This document shows positions 62,035-64,000 of a stretch of DNA of 64,000 nt, one piece after another. Positions within the stretch are counted from its first letter, which is position 1. Each line of letters begins with the position of its first letter. The stretch spans positions 496,001 to 560,000 of the forward strand of contig NZ_JAGFPE010000002.1 in assembly GCF_025962655.1 (NCBI RefSeq). The letters run 5' to 3'. Position numbers and translations under genes: made by a program. The stretch comes from Candidatus Symbiopectobacterium sp. NZEC151. Lineage in GTDB: Bacteria; Pseudomonadota; Gammaproteobacteria; Enterobacterales; Enterobacteriaceae. The notes beneath the pieces were generated by a model that saw nothing but the letters and a program-made list of their open reading frames with translations, had not been told where the DNA came from and searched no databases.

Positions 62035-63118
62035 GAGATTCCTTAGCCTCGCTCTCCAGCAGTTGGCGTTTACGCGCGATGCCCCACCGATAGCCCGACA
62101 AGGCACCATCGGTGCGAATCACTCGATGGCAAGGAACAATAATCGCCAAACGATTGGCGGCGCAAGCCCCCGCCACCGCACGCACCGCGTCCGGCTGACC
62201 AATCTTTTCAGCGACGTCGCGGTAGCTGAGCGTGGTTCCCAGAGGAATGTCTCGCAGAGCCTGCCAGACACGCAGTTGAAACGCGGTGCCGCGAATATCG
62301 AGCGGTAACGTCATCGGCGCGCCCGGTGAATCAATCACACTGACCACCAGCGCCATACGCTGCTCAAACGCGGCATCGCCTTCAACCAAGGTCGCATTGG
62401 CAAACAGAGCGTGCAGCTCGTTTATCAATGCAGTAGCATCATCGCCCAGTAATACGGCGCAGACCCCGCGCTCGCTCTCAGCCACCAGCACAGTCCCCAG
62501 CGAACACGGTGCGATAGCAAAATGGATCGTCATGCCCTGTCCCTTATGTTTAAAACTGCGCGGCGGCATGCCCAGCAGTTGATGAGATTCCTGATAAAAC
62601 TGCTCGCTGGAATGAAAACCCGCCGCTAATGCGGCTTGCGTTACCGGCGCATCACCGCTTAACAACGCGCGCACACGCTGACCGCGCAACGCAGCAGCGT
62701 AGCGTTTTGGCGTCACGCCAACCTGGGCTTTAAACAGCCGGTGAAAATGGTAGGGACTGATACCCACAGCGCTTGCCACCTGAGCCAGCGTCAGCGATGT
62801 CTCGGCCTGCGCCATCAGTTGGCAGGCGTGCTCAATGGCCGCACATTGCCGTTGCTCACGAGACGGATTTCCTGGGCGGCAGCGTTTACAGGGCCGGAAC
62901 CCGGCCTGCTGAGCCGCCTCGGCATCGGCAAAGAACTGCACGTTTTCCCGCAGCGGCAACCGGGATGCGCAGGAGGGCATGCAGAAGATTCCCGTGGTTT
63001 TAACGCCATAGACAAAGCGACCATCAGCCTGTTTATCGCGTCTACACAGGGCATCCCACCAGCTATTTTCACCAGCAGCAGGCTCTTGCTCAGGAAAAGC
63101 GCGCGCATTTGTCGACAT
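62024..63118 (-). CDS. ada: Ada: methylphosphotriester/O6-methylguanine repair protein and activator
   Basis: Bifunctional protein of 364 residues from the ATG at 63118 (GAGG six bases upstream). N-terminal zinc site Cys46, Cys50, Cys77, Cys80 (FCMPSC and PCKRC), where Cys46 accepts methyl groups from phosphotriesters. A middle AraC-type DNA-binding domain (VASAVGISPYHFHRLFKAQV) follows. The C-terminal O6-methylguanine methyltransferase has its acceptor Cys in IVPCHRVIRTDG. Methylated Ada activates ada-alkB and alkA. An Ada box lies upstream. Confidence 0.96.
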   Translation of the reverse strand: MSTNARAFPEQEPAAGENSWWDALCRRDKQADGRFVYGVKTTGIFCMPSCASRLPLRENVQFFADAEAAQQAGFRPCKRCRPGNPSREQRQCAAIEHACQLMAQAETSLTLAQVASAVGISPYHFHRLFKAQVGVTPKRYAAALRGQRVRALLSGDAPVTQAALAAGFHSSEQFYQESHQLLGMPPRSFKHKGQGMTIHFAIAPCSLGTVLVAESERGVCAVLLGDDATALINELHALFANATLVEGDAAFEQRMALVVSVIDSPGAPMTLPLDIRGTAFQLRVWQALRDIPLGTTLSYRDVAEKIGQPDAVRAVAGACAANRLAIIVPCHRVIRTDGALSGYRWGIARKRQLLESEAKESHDG

Positions 63119-63194
63119 CATTCACCTCGCAGTCTCTGGTCCTAAAAGATATCTCACCCTAGCGGTTACGTCTGGTAAATACCTGCCTGATTCT

Positions 63195-63207
63195 TGCTTT
63201 CTCATTC
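63195..63207 (-). promoter_or_regulatory. Ada box upstream of ada
   Basis: On the minus strand: AAT-GAGAAA-GCAA, an exact match to the Ada-binding pattern AAT-N6-(G/A)CAA. It stands 77 bases upstream of the ada start, between the divergent ada and alkA genes, so it might serve both. Confidence 0.6.
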
Positions 63208-63290
63208 CAGAAACGCATCGCAGGATGACAACCCGTATTCACTCTTTTATGCTGCAAGTTCGCCCCTTTCTCTCACGTTCAGGATCAAGT

Positions 63291-63995
63291 ATGTCATACC
63301 CGCAGCCGGTATTATGGAATACGGCACAGAGCGTGCATCTGGCATGCGAACATCTGCGCACGCTCGGGCCGCGCTGGCAAGCGCTGCTGGACCACATCGG
63401 TGAATGCCAGCACCAAACGCACCCGCATCGTGAACCCTATGAAGCGCTGATGCGCGCCGTGGCTTACCAACAGCTCACCACCCGCGCGGGTGATGCCATG
63501 ATCCGCCGCCTGTTGGAGGGTTTTAGCCCTGACGGGCAGGCATTTCCTTCCGCTGAGCAGATTGCCGCCAGTGAAAAAGACGCACTGCGCCAATGCGGTT
63601 TCTCAACGCGCAAGGCGGAGACGCTGCACTTGATTGCACAGGGTGCACGCGACGGTGTAGTGCCCACGCGAGAACAGGCGTTGACCATGGACGACGACAC
63701 GCTCATCGAACGGTTATCGACGTTGAAAGGCATTGGTCGCTGGACGGTTGAAATGTATTTGATCTATGGATTGGAACGAATGGATATCATGCCATTGGAC
63801 GATCTCGGCATCCGCTTAGGGTTGAGCTATGTGCATCAATGCGATGCAATACCCTCGCGCCGAGCATTGGCGGAACTCAGTCTGCCGTGCCAGCCTTACC
63901 GCACCGTCGCCGCCTGGTATTTATGGCGCAGCCCGATGATGCCAGACTACGCCGATTTCAAAAGCCGATTGAAAACCAGCAACCGTAAAGGCTAA
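63291..63995 (+). CDS. alkA: DNA-3-methyladenine glycosylase (AlkA family, short form)
   Basis: HhH-GPD glycosylase of 234 residues from the ATG at 63291 (CAGGA upstream). It cuts alkylated bases from DNA. The helix-hairpin-helix is LSTLKGIGRWTVEMYLIYGL and the catalytic Asp lies in IMPLDDLGIRLGLSY. It lacks the N-terminal domain of E. coli AlkA (282), so it belongs to the Mag1-like compact branch. Divergent from ada-alkB, completing an adaptive-response locus. Confidence 0.9.
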   Translation: MSYPQPVLWNTAQSVHLACEHLRTLGPRWQALLDHIGECQHQTHPHREPYEALMRAVAYQQLTTRAGDAMIRRLLEGFSPDGQAFPSAEQIAASEKDALRQCGFSTRKAETLHLIAQGARDGVVPTREQALTMDDDTLIERLSTLKGIGRWTVEMYLIYGLERMDIMPLDDLGIRLGLSYVHQCDAIPSRRALAELSLPCQPYRTVAAWYLWRSPMMPDYADFKSRLKTSNRKG

Positions 63996-64000
63996 TGGCA

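Noticed and set aside
1..64000. CRISPR array
   Set aside because: No regularly spaced repeats of 25-40 bases seen; the only direct repeats are the pair at abiE.

Overview
The window is chromosomal DNA of a Gram-negative enterobacterium (order Enterobacterales). The evidence is a type III secretion island with the Salmonella SPI-2 gene content and order, close homologues of E. coli rspA, rspB, rspR, mdtG, dmlA, ada, alkB and azuC, and CRP-type operators. Genus and species cannot be fixed from the sequence. The hut locus uses the five-step route (HutF plus HutG) better known from pseudomonads, and several toxin-antitoxin genes sit in the middle, so it is not plain E. coli or Salmonella.

Layout. 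1-16.4 kb: SPI-2-type T3SS. ssaV (cut by the window edge), ssaM, ssaL, ssaK, a SctK-like gene, ssaJ, ssaI, ssaH, ssaG, sseE, sseD, sseC, sscA, sseB, sseA, ssaE, ssaD, ssaC and ssaB all lie on the minus strand. The two-component pair ssrA-ssrB diverges on the plus strand. The sscB-sseF-sseG block that Salmonella has between sseE and ssaG is missing. 16.5-30.1 kb: a HutC-controlled histidine regulon. It holds hutH-hutU followed by a HisC-like aminotransferase and an HcxA-like dehydrogenase, a NitT/TauT-type ABC importer, hutC, hutF-hutD and hutI-hutG. Five copies of a TTGT(A/C)TATACA-type operator lie in front of these units. 30.1-38.9 kb: small catabolic and regulatory units, namely D-tartrate dehydratase with a LysR regulator, a YitT protein, an IclR regulator, an aldehyde dehydrogenase with an FMN reductase, an orphan PTS IIA, and dmlR/dmlA. 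38.9-43.7 kb: a plastic region with an AbiE pair, a vapBC locus whose antitoxin has lost its N-terminus, an AzuC-like small-protein gene behind a consensus CRP site, and mdtG with a probable premature amber codon. 43.8-54.2 kb: a hexuronate/aldonate cluster in two operons (rspA-uxaC-GPH symporter-ydfI-like and rspB-yiaK-like-yiaL-like) plus rspR and a LysR regulator. The two operon promoters share the same operator/CRP architecture. 54.2-55.6 kb: a secreted esterase behind a leader that can fold as a pseudoknot. 56.1-61.4 kb: a predicted periplasmic flavin-based reductase system (NrfC/NrfD-like quinol oxidase, an MFS transporter, a covalent-FMN protein and a periplasmic FAD reductase). 61.4-64 kb: ada-alkB and alkA for alkylation repair, with an Ada box.

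How the genes work together. The T3SS island is self-contained: SsrAB control, apparatus, translocon and chaperones. HutC probably links uptake, the five-step degradation of histidine to glutamate and formate, and a side branch that could turn imidazole-pyruvate into imidazole-lactate. The rsp cluster should isomerise hexuronate, reduce it to mannonate and dehydrate that to 2-keto-3-deoxygluconate. The candidates for undescribed biology are the NrfCD/FMN/FAD periplasmic reductase (acceptor unknown, fumarate-binding residues absent), the extended hut operon, and the azuC-like dual-function locus in a new position.
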